Positions 1-6,825 of a stretch of 18,789 nucleotides of DNA are shown here, piece after piece; position 1 is the first letter of the stretch; every line of letters begins with the position of its first letter. The translations under genes and the position numbers were made by a program. The stretch comes from Candidatus Sabulitectum sp. (GTDB taxonomy: Bacteria > Fermentibacterota > Fermentibacteria > Fermentibacterales > JCC-6): the NCBI GenBank assembly GCA_029934845.1, contig JAOZLN010000008.1, forward strand, positions 1 to 18,789. Direction: 5' to 3'. A model generated the notes under the pieces. The model saw only the letters and a program-made list of their open reading frames with translations. It searched no databases and was not told the origin of the DNA.

Positions 1-1
1 A

Positions 2-520
2 CAGGGCAGATTACAGGTATACACAGGGAATGGCAAGGGAAAGACCACCGCTGCTCTTGGGCTGGCAGTCAGAGCAGCTTGCTCCGGTATGAAAGTATTT
101 ATTGGTCAATTCATGAAGGGTCAGGATTATTCTGAACTCTGTTTTCCGGACCGTTTTCCTGAGGTAACAATGCAGCAGTTTGGAACCCCTGATTTTATTC
201 TTCCTGGAAAGGAACCTTCTGCGAAAGACATCCAACTTGCTGAAGAAGGGCTGGAATCAGTTCTCAGAGCAATGCTCAGCGGTGATTATGATATGGTTAT
301 TGCAGACGAGATATGTGTTTCTGTTCACCTTGGGCTGCTTCAGGAAAAACAGGTTCTGGAACTTGCTGCTGCCAGGCCGGATAAAATAGAAATGGTGTTT
401 ACCGGCAGGTATGCCACTGATGGTATAATAAAGGTGGCAGATCTTGTAACCGAGATGATGGCAGTTAAGCACTATTATGACACAGAAAAACTCTCAGCAA
501 GGCTGGGAATAGAAAATTGA
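2..520 (+). CDS. cobO: Cob(I)alamin adenosyltransferase, CobO/BtuR type (5' end cut by window)
   Basis: The product transfers adenosyl from ATP to cob(I)alamin to make coenzyme B12 in the cytosol. The open frame runs in from the left edge. The first visible residues read as a beta strand followed by a P-loop, VYTGNGKGKTT, the hallmark of the CobA/CobO/BtuR family. Further family features are QFMKG after the first helix, a DEI motif in VIADEI (Walker B region), FTGR near position 135 and a C-terminal VKHYYD segment matching the usual VKHxYD tail. About 172 residues are present. Family members begin only a few residues before the P-loop strand, so probably just the start codon and a handful of residues are missing. 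The first in-frame ATG inside the window (89) lies after the P-loop and cannot be the start. The next gene follows after 10 bases, suggesting cotranscription. Identification is firm. Confidence 0.93.
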   Translation, partial: QGRLQVYTGNGKGKTTAALGLAVRAACSGMKVFIGQFMKGQDYSELCFPDRFPEVTMQQFGTPDFILPGKEPSAKDIQLAEEGLESVLRAMLSGDYDMVIADEICVSVHLGLLQEKQVLELAAARPDKIEMVFTGRYATDGIIKVADLVTEMMAVKHYYDTEKLSARLGIEN

Positions 521-530
521 GGGAGACGTT

Positions 531-1112
531 ATGAGAAATATTATTCTTATTCTGTTGCTTGTTGCTTCTTTTGCCGCTGCACAGGAAATAGACCCGCCCA
601 GAGACAGTATGGATTTCTTTTTTGGAGCCGGTGCCTGGATGCCGGGATTGCTGAATGATGATAATCAGCTGGAAGTTGGCTCTGTGTTCATGGGTGGTGT
701 TGAAACTCCCATGGCTCAGGGAGACCAGTTCCGGCTTTCTATCGGTGGGGGTATGTGCAATTCCGACAGAGAGCACTTTGATGGCATAACCGCCATTATG
801 CTTAACCTGGGTTACAGAACTTATCCGTTCTACAGACCTTACGCCGGAGCTCGAGGTCTTGAACCGTTTGTTGGTTTCGCCGCAGGTGGAATCGTGGCAT
901 GGGATTCTGTGGAGGAAACTGTTTCCGGTAATGAAGAATCATCGAGTACAGGTGGAGCAATGATAGGTTTCGAGCTTGGTGCCCGGATGAAGATCAACGA
1001 AGGTACATTTTTCGACATTACTCTGGGTGGCGACTGGGTTCCCATCGGTGGGGATGTTGCCGGAGAAGAGGACCTTTCAGGTATCAGAATTCAGGGCAGT
1101 CTGGTCTTTTAA
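531..1112 (+). CDS. Small outer-membrane beta-barrel protein (hypothetical)
   Basis: A 193-residue exported protein. The N-terminus is a clear signal peptide (MRNIILILLLVASFAAA, probable cleavage before QEI). The mature part is rich in glycine and alternating hydrophobic/aromatic residues (FFFGAGAWMPG, LSIGGGM, LNLGYRTYPFYRPYAG, FVGFAAGGI, MIGFELGARM, FDITLGGDW). It ends in a strand with a terminal phenylalanine (IQGSLVF), typical of proteins folded by the BAM complex. The length suits an eight-stranded barrel of the OmpA/OmpW-like 'outer membrane protein beta-barrel' kind. A GGGAGA ribosome binding site sits just before the ATG. It lies 10 bases after cobO, so it is probably cotranscribed. 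No specific function can be assigned. A role in cobalamin uptake would be guesswork, because TonB-dependent B12 receptors are far larger. Confidence 0.8.
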   Translation: MRNIILILLLVASFAAAQEIDPPRDSMDFFFGAGAWMPGLLNDDNQLEVGSVFMGGVETPMAQGDQFRLSIGGGMCNSDREHFDGITAIMLNLGYRTYPFYRPYAGARGLEPFVGFAAGGIVAWDSVEETVSGNEESSSTGGAMIGFELGARMKINEGTFFDITLGGDWVPIGGDVAGEEDLSGIRIQGSLVF

Positions 1113-1150
1113 AAGGAATTCGCAGCAAGAAACTTGTGATGGATTCGGGT

Positions 1151-2206
1151 CTAAGGGGGCACGGTGAAAGCCGGGTCCCCTTTCTTTAGAACAGAGGCAC
1201 CAAGCTGGCCGCAGGCACCTGCAACCTCGTCTCCTCTGGATCGGCGCAGGGTAACCGCAGAGCATCTTGGGTACAGGTATTCGGTGAATCTTTTAATACT
1301 TTCCTCGGAAGGTCTTTCCCATTCAAGACCGGGAACACTGTTATAGACCAGAAGATTAATTTTGCAGGGAAGTTCTTTTGAGTATTGCACAAGGGCTTCC
1401 GCTTCTTCAAGAGAGTCGTTGATGCCCTGGATAAGACAGTATTCAAGGGTAACTCTTCTTCCTGTTGTTCCTGTGTATTCCAGCATGTCTCGTTTCAACT
1501 CAGCAAGATTTATCGCTTTGGCAGCGGGAACAAGCATTTCCCTGGTTCTTTGAACAGCACTGTGAAGTGAAACAGCCAGGCCGTACTGCTTTTCCATATC
1601 CACCAGTTTCCGGATGCCCCCTGGAATTCCCACAGTTGAAACTGTGATCTTCCTCTGACCAATGCATATCCCCCGGCTATCGCTGATTATTTCAAGAGCA
1701 TTTGCAACTGCATCCCAGTTGTCCATTGGTTCGCCCATGCCCATGAGAACCACATTGCTGATTCGGCTCGCAGAGGTTTCCGACATGGCATACAGCTGTG
1801 CAACTATTTCACCAGCGGTCATGTTGCCATGAAAGCCGGCCAGACCGGTCATGCAGAACTTGCAGCCCATACGGCAGCCGTACTGGGTGGAAAGGCATGC
1901 AGTGAAACGGGGGGGATCAGGGATCAACACTGATTCCGCCGGGCCCGATGGCAGTTGCAGAAGGTATTTAACCGTTCCATCAGGGGATTCAACTTTATTC
2001 ACCTGCTCAGGAACAGTGATCCCGGCAGTTGACTTCAACTGGTTGCGGAATTTTAAAGAAAGGTTGGTCATGGCATCAAAAGAAGATATCCTTTTGAAGT
2101 GCAGCCACTTGAACAACTGTTTTGCTCTGAAGGGTTTTTGATGCAGATCTTCCACAAGCCAGTTCTGAAGCTGGTCGAATGTAAGTTCAAGTAGTTCTAC
2201 TGCCAC
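1151..2206 (-). CDS. rlmN: Dual-specificity RNA methyltransferase RlmN (23S rRNA A2503 / tRNA A37 C2-methylation)
   Basis: A radical-SAM methyltransferase that methylates C2 of adenine 2503 in 23S rRNA and adenine 37 of some tRNAs. All diagnostic residues are visible, numbered from the chosen start: the [4Fe-4S] motif CxxxCxxC (GCRMGCKFC, C111/C115/C118), a conserved cysteine C104 seven residues earlier (matching E. coli C118), the GMGEP SAM-binding motif and the methyl-carrier cysteine C332 in GACGQL (matching E. coli C355). The start is taken at the GTG at 2204-2206, which has AAAGGA five bases upstream and gives the usual LLELTFDQL N-terminus. A longer reading from ATG 2239 adds an acidic 11-residue tail and would begin three bases past the T-run of the preceding terminator, with no ribosome site. 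The gene lies downstream of the FadL-like gene on the same strand. No own promoter is evident in the gap. Confidence 0.96.
   Translation of the reverse strand: MAVELLELTFDQLQNWLVEDLHQKPFRAKQLFKWLHFKRISSFDAMTNLSLKFRNQLKSTAGITVPEQVNKVESPDGTVKYLLQLPSGPAESVLIPDPPRFTACLSTQYGCRMGCKFCMTGLAGFHGNMTAGEIVAQLYAMSETSASRISNVVLMGMGEPMDNWDAVANALEIISDSRGICIGQRKITVSTVGIPGGIRKLVDMEKQYGLAVSLHSAVQRTREMLVPAAKAINLAELKRDMLEYTGTTGRRVTLEYCLIQGINDSLEEAEALVQYSKELPCKINLLVYNSVPGLEWERPSEESIKRFTEYLYPRCSAVTLRRSRGDEVAGACGQLGASVLKKGDPAFTVPP
1153..1187 (+). terminator. Possible intrinsic terminator inside the 3' end of rlmN
   Basis: AAGGGG at 1153-1158 pairs with CCCCTT at 1177-1182. An inner continuation (G.T, C-G, one A.G mismatch, C-G, G-C, G-C) encloses the loop TGAAAG, and the stem is followed by TTTCTTT. 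On the plus strand this could end the cobO/barrel transcript. It overlaps the last codons of the convergent rlmN gene. On the minus strand no T-run follows the hairpin. The interrupted T-tract and internal mismatch make it moderate evidence. Confidence 0.42.
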
Positions 2207-2211
2207 AGTTG

Positions 2212-2217
2212 TCCTTT
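2212..2217 (-). promoter_or_regulatory. Ribosome binding site that decides the rlmN start
   Basis: On the minus strand AAAGGA is followed by five bases (CAACT) and GTG at 2206. The alternative ATG at 2239 is preceded only by TTTTTTTGTT, the tail of a terminator, with no purine-rich site. This favours GTG initiation. Confidence 0.65.
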
Positions 2218-2242
2218 CCTTTTCCTCCGGTGGGAACATAAC

Positions 2243-2275
2243 AAAAAAACCGTGCAGGGCCGAAGCTCTGCACGG
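2243..2275 (-). terminator. Strong Rho-independent terminator after the FadL-like gene
   Basis: Read on the minus strand, CCGTGCAGAGC and GCCCTGCACGG form an 11-base-pair stem (one G.U pair) closed by a TTCG tetraloop between C and G, followed at once by seven Ts. It starts 17 bases after the stop codon of the 2293-3579 gene and ends just before the rlmN coding region. Confidence 0.93.
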
Positions 2276-2292
2276 TTTCCAGTTACAGCTTT

Positions 2293-3579
2293 TTAGAAAG
2301 AGTAGGCTGTTTCAAAGTGAATGGTGTTCTGGGAGTGGCTTACTGTTATTCCAGGGCCGAAGGGATTAACCATTGCATTGGTATTGTCGTTGGTTTGAGT
2401 ATTCTCAAAGCCCATTTCGTAAGCAAGATCGAAAGAAAGGTTACCAAGGTTAAGACCGTAGCCAACTGTGGCATGATTTTCCACTATTGCAGGAAAGAGC
2501 GGCGAGAGGTAGTCATCGGGAACCGGGCTGCAGCCGTGGTTGAAACCAGCTCTTACAGTATTCATTTCATTGATTGAATACTCAACTCCAAGGGCATAAA
2601 CCATTTGATCTTCCCATTTCATCTGGAAAGGCATTGAGTCGGTATAACCACCCTGTCCGTCCGGGAAAGGAGTTGCAGGGTATCCATCCGGAGGATCACT
2701 TACTTCAAGGGTAACAACATCCATTGATGATTCCCAGTTGATCCACTTTGTATCCACTGCGACCAACCAGTCGGAGCTTGGTTGGAAGGCAATGCCGAAC
2801 TCTGCTTCCTGCGGCCATGCAAAATCGTTCATCTGTGCTGCGTAATCAATCACTCCGCCGCCTGCAGTGCCGAAATTGATCGCTGCATTGCCGTCTTTAA
2901 GATCCAGGGCAGCTTCAGATGTGTAAACTGCACCAATGGTCATTCTGTCACAGACTTTGAATTGCAGGCCAAAGCGACCGGCAAAACCCATGTCGGTCAT
3001 ATCTGTAACATCCATACCGCCAGCACCGCCCGGGAACATTGCGAAATCCATTTTTGCGTACCCGCCGATTGCAGAGAGACCAAGTGTCAGTTTCTCATTC
3101 ACCTGGTAGCTGGCTGCACCAGTAAGGCGCATGAACATAACATTTGATGAGATCTTGTCGGAAGTAGTTGCGCTTGTTGGAAAGTTCAGGAATTCCACGC
3201 CCATACCGCCCTGTGCATAGGCTTCCATGCCAAGGATCCAGGGTGAATCCGAACCAAGCCTCTGGGTGTACGCAATGTAGGGAAGAGGGAAGATCTGATC
3301 TTCTCCATCAAGATCAAGACCCATTGCTTCATTGGAGACATTGAGCTTTGGCATAAGAAGGGAAACTCCCAGTGCCATGCCTCTGTCGTTAAGCTTGCCC
3401 ATTGTGGCCGGATTACCGGCTACGCCTGCAAAGCCTGCGTCAGCCGCAGCATCTGCCCCGCCCATGCCCGATGAGCGAACGCCGTAGCCGATCATATTCA
3501 TACCGTTTGTGGCCAGAGCTGACCCTGTAAATAAAACGCAGACAGCCAGTACAACGGCAAAGTTCAAAGATCTTTTCAT
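2293..3579 (-). CDS. OmpP1/FadL-family outer-membrane channel
   Basis: A 428-residue outer-membrane protein of the FadL/OmpP1/TodX family. These channels pass long-chain fatty acids or hydrophobic compounds through a barrel plugged by an N-terminal hatch. A signal peptide (MKRSLNFAVVLAVCVLFTGSALA) precedes the family-typical N-terminus NGMNMIGYGVRSSGMGGA, followed by the small-residue hatch ending in a GNPATMGKL motif. Alternating amphipathic strands continue to the end, and the last residue is phenylalanine (HFETAYSF). Length agrees with the family norm of about 400-450. An AAGGAGG site lies about 10 bases before the ATG, a good promoter lies further upstream (3641-3669) and a strong terminator follows, so it appears to be expressed largely as a single gene. 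The actual substrate cannot be read from sequence. The symbol fadL is withheld because family members differ widely in cargo. Confidence 0.88.
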   Translation of the reverse strand: MKRSLNFAVVLAVCVLFTGSALATNGMNMIGYGVRSSGMGGADAAADAGFAGVAGNPATMGKLNDRGMALGVSLLMPKLNVSNEAMGLDLDGEDQIFPLPYIAYTQRLGSDSPWILGMEAYAQGGMGVEFLNFPTSATTSDKISSNVMFMRLTGAASYQVNEKLTLGLSAIGGYAKMDFAMFPGGAGGMDVTDMTDMGFAGRFGLQFKVCDRMTIGAVYTSEAALDLKDGNAAINFGTAGGGVIDYAAQMNDFAWPQEAEFGIAFQPSSDWLVAVDTKWINWESSMDVVTLEVSDPPDGYPATPFPDGQGGYTDSMPFQMKWEDQMVYALGVEYSINEMNTVRAGFNHGCSPVPDDYLSPLFPAIVENHATVGYGLNLGNLSFDLAYEMGFENTQTNDNTNAMVNPFGPGITVSHSQNTIHFETAYSF

Positions 3580-3640
3580 GCTTCTATTTCCTCCTTGTTT
3601 TCAGTCAAATTCAACGATTAGTTACAGTATTCACAAGCCG

Positions 3641-3669
3641 ACTATAAGGCAAAATAAATACAGACTCAA
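3641..3669 (-). promoter_or_regulatory. Sigma-70-like promoter for the FadL-like gene
   Basis: On the minus strand TTGAGT (3669-3664) and TATAGT (3646-3641) are separated by exactly 17 bases, a good match to TTGACA-17-TATAAT. Predicted transcription would start near 3634, giving a leader of about 55 bases to the ATG at 3579. Confidence 0.65.
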
Positions 3670-3705
3670 CCCCTAGGGAATTACATTCGACAGTTAATGC
3701 CAGGT

Positions 3706-3733
3706 TTGCTGCAGCCCTTGCTCTCTGTATGAT
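3706..3733 (+). promoter_or_regulatory. Weak candidate promoter for mtnP-thiL
   Basis: TTGCTG (3706-3711) and TATGAT (3728-3733) are 16 bases apart, upstream of the mtnP start at 3764. The -10 element is good and the -35 is poor. It lies in the same 184-base divergent gap as the FadL-like promoter. Confidence 0.33.
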
Positions 3734-3763
3734 TGACATCTGAATAAACTTGAAAGGAGCGCG

Positions 3764-4618
3764 ATGTCTCATACTGTTGGAATTATTGGTGGAAGCGGAG
3801 TCTACTCTATTCCCGGAGTGGAAATTCTTCGCAGTAAAAGAATTGAAACCCCCTTTGGAGACCCTTCTGCAGATATCACATTCGGTAATCTTCATGGTCT
3901 GGATCTGGCATTTATTCCCAGGCATGGAGAAGGTCATATCTATACACCTTCTGAGGTTCCATATGCTGCCAATATCTATGCACTCAAAAGCGTGGGAGTT
4001 GATACTCTTATCAGTTTCAATGCAGTGGGAAGCCTGCGCGAGAAGATAGAGCCCAGACATTTCGTTGTTCCTGATCAGCTATTCGATCGAACAAAAGGGC
4101 TCAGAGATTCCACCTTTTTGGGTGGTGGAGTTGTGGGACATGCTCCCCTGGGAGATCCCTACTGCCCTGATCTTAGAGGTCTTCTTGTTAAAGCTGTGCA
4201 GAAAGCAGGAGCTGTTGTTCATGATGGCGGAACAATGGTTGTAATGGAAGGCCCGGCATTCAGTACCAGGGCCGAAAGTGAATTTTACAGGGCACAGGGA
4301 TGGGACATAATCGGAATGACCACCCTGCCAGAGGCCAAGCTGGCAAGAGAGGCCGGGATGTGTTACGGCACACTTGCAATGAGCACAGACTATGACTGCT
4401 GGCACCACTCCGAAGAGGATGTGACTGTTGAAATGGTCATGGAAGTGGTGAAAGACAATGTGATAATGGCCGGGAAGGTGCTTAGTGAAGCACTTATTCT
4501 GCTTGGAGAAAATCATCAAACCACCTGCTCATGCAACCTGCCAATGGGTATTATGAGTTCACCAGATGCTTCTCCAGCTGTGGCTCTGTCACAGCTGGAA
4601 GTAATCCTTCGGCGATAA
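3764..4618 (+). CDS. mtnP: S-methyl-5'-thioadenosine phosphorylase (MTAP)
   Basis: The enzyme cleaves methylthioadenosine, a by-product of polyamine and other SAM-dependent reactions, into adenine and methylthioribose-1-phosphate. The 284-residue protein has the whole PNP/MTAP family-2 signature: phosphate-binding GGSGVY (9-14), RHGEGH (53-58), a conserved NAVGSLRE segment (86-93), substrate-binding MEGPAFSTRAES (161-172), MTTLPEAKLAREAG (185-198) and TDYD (208-211). The TDYDCW stretch is the form found in true MTAPs, including the human enzyme, rather than the Asn form of guanosine/inosine phosphorylases. AAAGGAG stands four bases before the ATG. The stop codon TAA shares a base with the start of thiL (TAATG), implying translational coupling. 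No other methionine-salvage gene is seen in the window, so later fate of methylthioribose-1-phosphate is unknown. Confidence 0.93.
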   Translation: MSHTVGIIGGSGVYSIPGVEILRSKRIETPFGDPSADITFGNLHGLDLAFIPRHGEGHIYTPSEVPYAANIYALKSVGVDTLISFNAVGSLREKIEPRHFVVPDQLFDRTKGLRDSTFLGGGVVGHAPLGDPYCPDLRGLLVKAVQKAGAVVHDGGTMVVMEGPAFSTRAESEFYRAQGWDIIGMTTLPEAKLAREAGMCYGTLAMSTDYDCWHHSEEDVTVEMVMEVVKDNVIMAGKVLSEALILLGENHQTTCSCNLPMGIMSSPDASPAVALSQLEVILRR

Positions 4619-5541
4619 TGAAGTACCTGCAGGATATTGGCGAACACGGTTTCATCAGAGCCATAAGAGACAAATTCCCCATAGCCGCAGCTGGCGATGA
4701 TGCTGCTGTTCTCGCCTCACTGAAAACTCCGGTAGTCACAACAGATTCGTTTCTTGAGGGAACACATTTCTATCGCTGGTGGACTGCTCCTGACCTGCTG
4801 GCGATCAGGTTGCTGGAAGCTGCCCTGTCTGATATTGCCGCCATGGGGGCAGAACCCGGGAGTGTTCTCTCGGCAGTAATGCTTCCTTCAGACATGGATG
4901 TTGACTGGCTGATGGAGTTTTACAAAGGTCTTACATCCCGAAGTGATTGCCCTGTGGTGGGTGGAGAGACCATAGAGGGATCAGACTTCGGAATCACACT
5001 GACTGTTTTAGGCGAGTGCGGTAATAATGATCCACTGCTGCGAAGTGCTGTAAAACCTGGAGATTCAATATGGGTAACAGGTCCTCTTGGCAGGTCGCTG
5101 GATTCGCCGGAACTTCTGAAAAGAGGAAGGAATGAAGAGCTTACTGCAATGGAGAAAGAACAGGTTGAGCTTTTTCTTGCCCCGAAAGCCAGGTTTGACG
5201 CCCTGCCTGCCATGAGAAGCTGCGGGGTAAAGGCAGCCATTGATATTTCAGATGGTCTTTTTTCTGAATGTGAACATCTGGCAAGGGAAAGCGGTGTTGA
5301 GATTACCGTAGAGCTTGAGCAGGTTCCCCTTGTTCCCTATGCGAAGAGCTATCCTGTTGCAGCATGCAGTGCAGGTGAGGATTTCGAACTGCTCTTTGCT
5401 CTGCCGGCAGGGGCATTACCACCGGGTGATGGCTTTTATCGAATAGGCACTGCCCGTGAAGGGCAGGAGTTTATTCTTACAAATCGAGGTGAACAGATTA
5501 AGATCCGTTCTCAGGGCTATGACCACTTTCCATTAGTATAG
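4618..5541 (+). CDS. thiL: Thiamine-monophosphate kinase ThiL
   Basis: ThiL phosphorylates thiamine phosphate to thiamine diphosphate, the last step of cofactor synthesis. The 307-residue protein shows the AIR-synthase/ThiL fold motifs: GDDAAV (26-31), a TDSFLEGTHF metal/substrate segment (42-51), LSDIAAMGAEP, VVGGET, VKPGDSIWVTGPLG, AIDISDGL and GEDFELLF near the C-terminus. The start is taken at the ATG at 4618-4620, overlapping the mtnP stop by one base, because family members begin just a few residues before the G-F-I-R-x-I helix. A longer in-frame reading from 4531 would add 29 residues lying wholly inside mtnP and unlike any ThiL. No other thiamine gene is nearby, and pairing with mtnP is uncommon as far as I know. 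It is followed 34 bases later by a lipoprotein gene with its own AGGAGG site. Confidence 0.94.
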   Translation: MKYLQDIGEHGFIRAIRDKFPIAAAGDDAAVLASLKTPVVTTDSFLEGTHFYRWWTAPDLLAIRLLEAALSDIAAMGAEPGSVLSAVMLPSDMDVDWLMEFYKGLTSRSDCPVVGGETIEGSDFGITLTVLGECGNNDPLLRSAVKPGDSIWVTGPLGRSLDSPELLKRGRNEELTAMEKEQVELFLAPKARFDALPAMRSCGVKAAIDISDGLFSECEHLARESGVEITVELEQVPLVPYAKSYPVAACSAGEDFELLFALPAGALPPGDGFYRIGTAREGQEFILTNRGEQIKIRSQGYDHFPLV

Positions 5542-5575
5542 CAGTTCACATCAAAATTTATTCAGGAGGAATACA

Positions 5576-6574
5576 ATGCTCAGGGTAATAATTCTGTCGA
5601 TTCTGCTTCTTGCATTTACATTTACACTTGCATGTAACAGTTCTACCGAGCCTTCTGAAACCTTCATTTCCCAGGTGTCGGTGATCAGTACGTCCACTGG
5701 TTCGGTAATTGCAGAAATTGATCTGGGCTATGTTTTAAATACGAGAATTCGCATATCCAGCGATGGTAACTATGCCTATGTTGTTTCCGTCTATGGAGAT
5801 GATCAAGTAATTCAGATAGACTGCCTTTCGCGGACAGTCAGCGGTACTCTTACTTTCGGATCATCCGGTCTTTGCGGAGATCTGTGTCTGAACGATGAGG
5901 GAACTGAGCTTTATGCTCTTCTCCCGGGAGTGATCTATGTGGTGGATATACCATCACTGACCGTAACTGATACGATGTCGCTGAGTGGAATCTCGGGACC
6001 ACCCATTGCACACAGACCGGGAACCAGTCTTGTTTATGTACCACAGAATGATTCACTGTTGTGTACTCTCGTTATTGACACAGAACTGGGGAGTGTTGTG
6101 GATACGCTTGATTTCCATACGTGGAATATGGCGTTCTCGGAGACGGGTAGTGAGTTGTACATCTATCAATCCGGCTCTTTAATTTGTCTTGATCCCGACA
6201 CCGGCGAAGAAATTGCTTCCACCAGTATTGAGCATTTAAGTGAGATATGTCTGGTTCCTGGATCGAACACTCTGTATGTGTCGTGGTGGGAGTTTGGAGA
6301 TTTTGTGGAAAGTGGTGTTATTGCTCTGGATAGAAGCACTCTTGCAGTAACAGATTCACTGAATGTAACTGGCGGTGTGCCCAGGCTCTGTTATGTACCC
6401 GGTCTGAACCAGTTGTACATAACCGGTGGTGATTCTTCAATAATAGTTGCTGATCTTCCCGGTCTGGATCTCGCGGGAGAGATTGATATAGATCACGAAG
6501 TTCTGGGAATAGCTTCAAGCCCGTCCGGTGACTTCGTTTACTGCAGTATTCATTACGACAACTTAACTGATTGA
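5576..6574 (+). CDS. Lipoprotein with seven-bladed YncE-like beta-propeller
   Basis: A 332-residue lipoprotein. The N-terminus MLRVIILSILLLAFTFTLAC is a lipoprotein signal peptide with lipobox TLAC (acylated Cys20). The mature chain then shows seven imperfect repeats of about 40 residues, each with a V-x-V-I-D/S-T turn and a later 'D/P-G-xx-LYV' strand pair (for example ISSDGNYAYVV, LNDEGTELYAL, FSETGSELYIY, SPSGDFVYCS). This is the pattern of YncE/'40-residue' beta-propellers. Seven blades make a complete ring, so the gene seems intact despite stopping soon after the last repeat. Such proteins are usually binding platforms in the periplasm or on the cell surface, and no enzymatic motif is seen. 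AGGAGG stands six bases before the ATG. It may be cotranscribed with mtnP-thiL. Its ligand is unknown. Confidence 0.85.
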   Translation: MLRVIILSILLLAFTFTLACNSSTEPSETFISQVSVISTSTGSVIAEIDLGYVLNTRIRISSDGNYAYVVSVYGDDQVIQIDCLSRTVSGTLTFGSSGLCGDLCLNDEGTELYALLPGVIYVVDIPSLTVTDTMSLSGISGPPIAHRPGTSLVYVPQNDSLLCTLVIDTELGSVVDTLDFHTWNMAFSETGSELYIYQSGSLICLDPDTGEEIASTSIEHLSEICLVPGSNTLYVSWWEFGDFVESGVIALDRSTLAVTDSLNVTGGVPRLCYVPGLNQLYITGGDSSIIVADLPGLDLAGEIDIDHEVLGIASSPSGDFVYCSIHYDNLTD

Positions 6575-6825
6575 GGAAAGAGCTGTTTCCTTACCGGGAA
6601 GAGCCATGCATAAGTACAGACAAATAGCCATACACGGTGTATTATCAATCCATGAGAAAGAAACCTGACTTCCAGCGGGATGAACACAAGGATTTGCTGA
6701 ATCGACAAAAAGCATGGAATATCTTTTACCCGTCGCAGTGTTGACTTCTTCAAGAAAGAAGCAGGGTTACACGGTACTCAGTAACAGAAGATGATACGAA
6801 GCCTTCTTGATTCCTGCGCAGTCCA
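6575..6825. other. Non-coding gap between convergent genes
   Basis: This 251-base stretch separates the propeller lipoprotein from the convergent DUF89-like gene. I see no strong terminator. It contains a near-perfect 13-base palindrome ATACACGGTGTAT (6630-6642, six-base arms around one base), a second copy of its TACACGGT half at 6770-6777, and a weak hairpin CTTCTT/AAGAAG (6747-6763). A 44-codon open frame (6652-6786) lacks a ribosome binding site and is not called as a gene. Confidence 0.5.

Noticed and set aside
2207..2239. ATG start of rlmN at 2239
   Set aside because: It lies three bases after the T-run of a terminator with no ribosome site, whereas GTG at 2206 has AAAGGA at ideal distance and yields the family-typical N-terminus.
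3611..4060. 149-codon minus-strand frame opposite mtnP
   Set aside because: Antisense to a certain gene, composition unlike a protein, and the promoter of the FadL-like gene lies within it.
4079..4519. 146-codon minus-strand frame opposite mtnP
   Set aside because: Rich in His/Cys/Ser as expected from reading an antisense strand; the plus-strand gene is secure.
4531..4617. Longer start for thiL beginning inside mtnP
   Set aside because: The 29 extra residues lie wholly within the mtnP reading region, have no ribosome site and do not resemble ThiL. The TAATG overlap gives the normal N-terminus.
5576..6574. Propeller lipoprotein being truncated by a frameshift at its end
   Set aside because: Seven repeat units can be counted, enough for a closed propeller, and the bases after the stop show no further propeller repeat in any frame.
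6747..6763. CTTCTT-CAAGA-AAGAAG hairpin as a terminator
   Set aside because: A/T-rich six-base stem with no T-run after it on either strand.
6652..6786. 44-codon open frame as a small gene
   Set aside because: No ribosome binding site and no recognisable motif; kept only as a weak observation.
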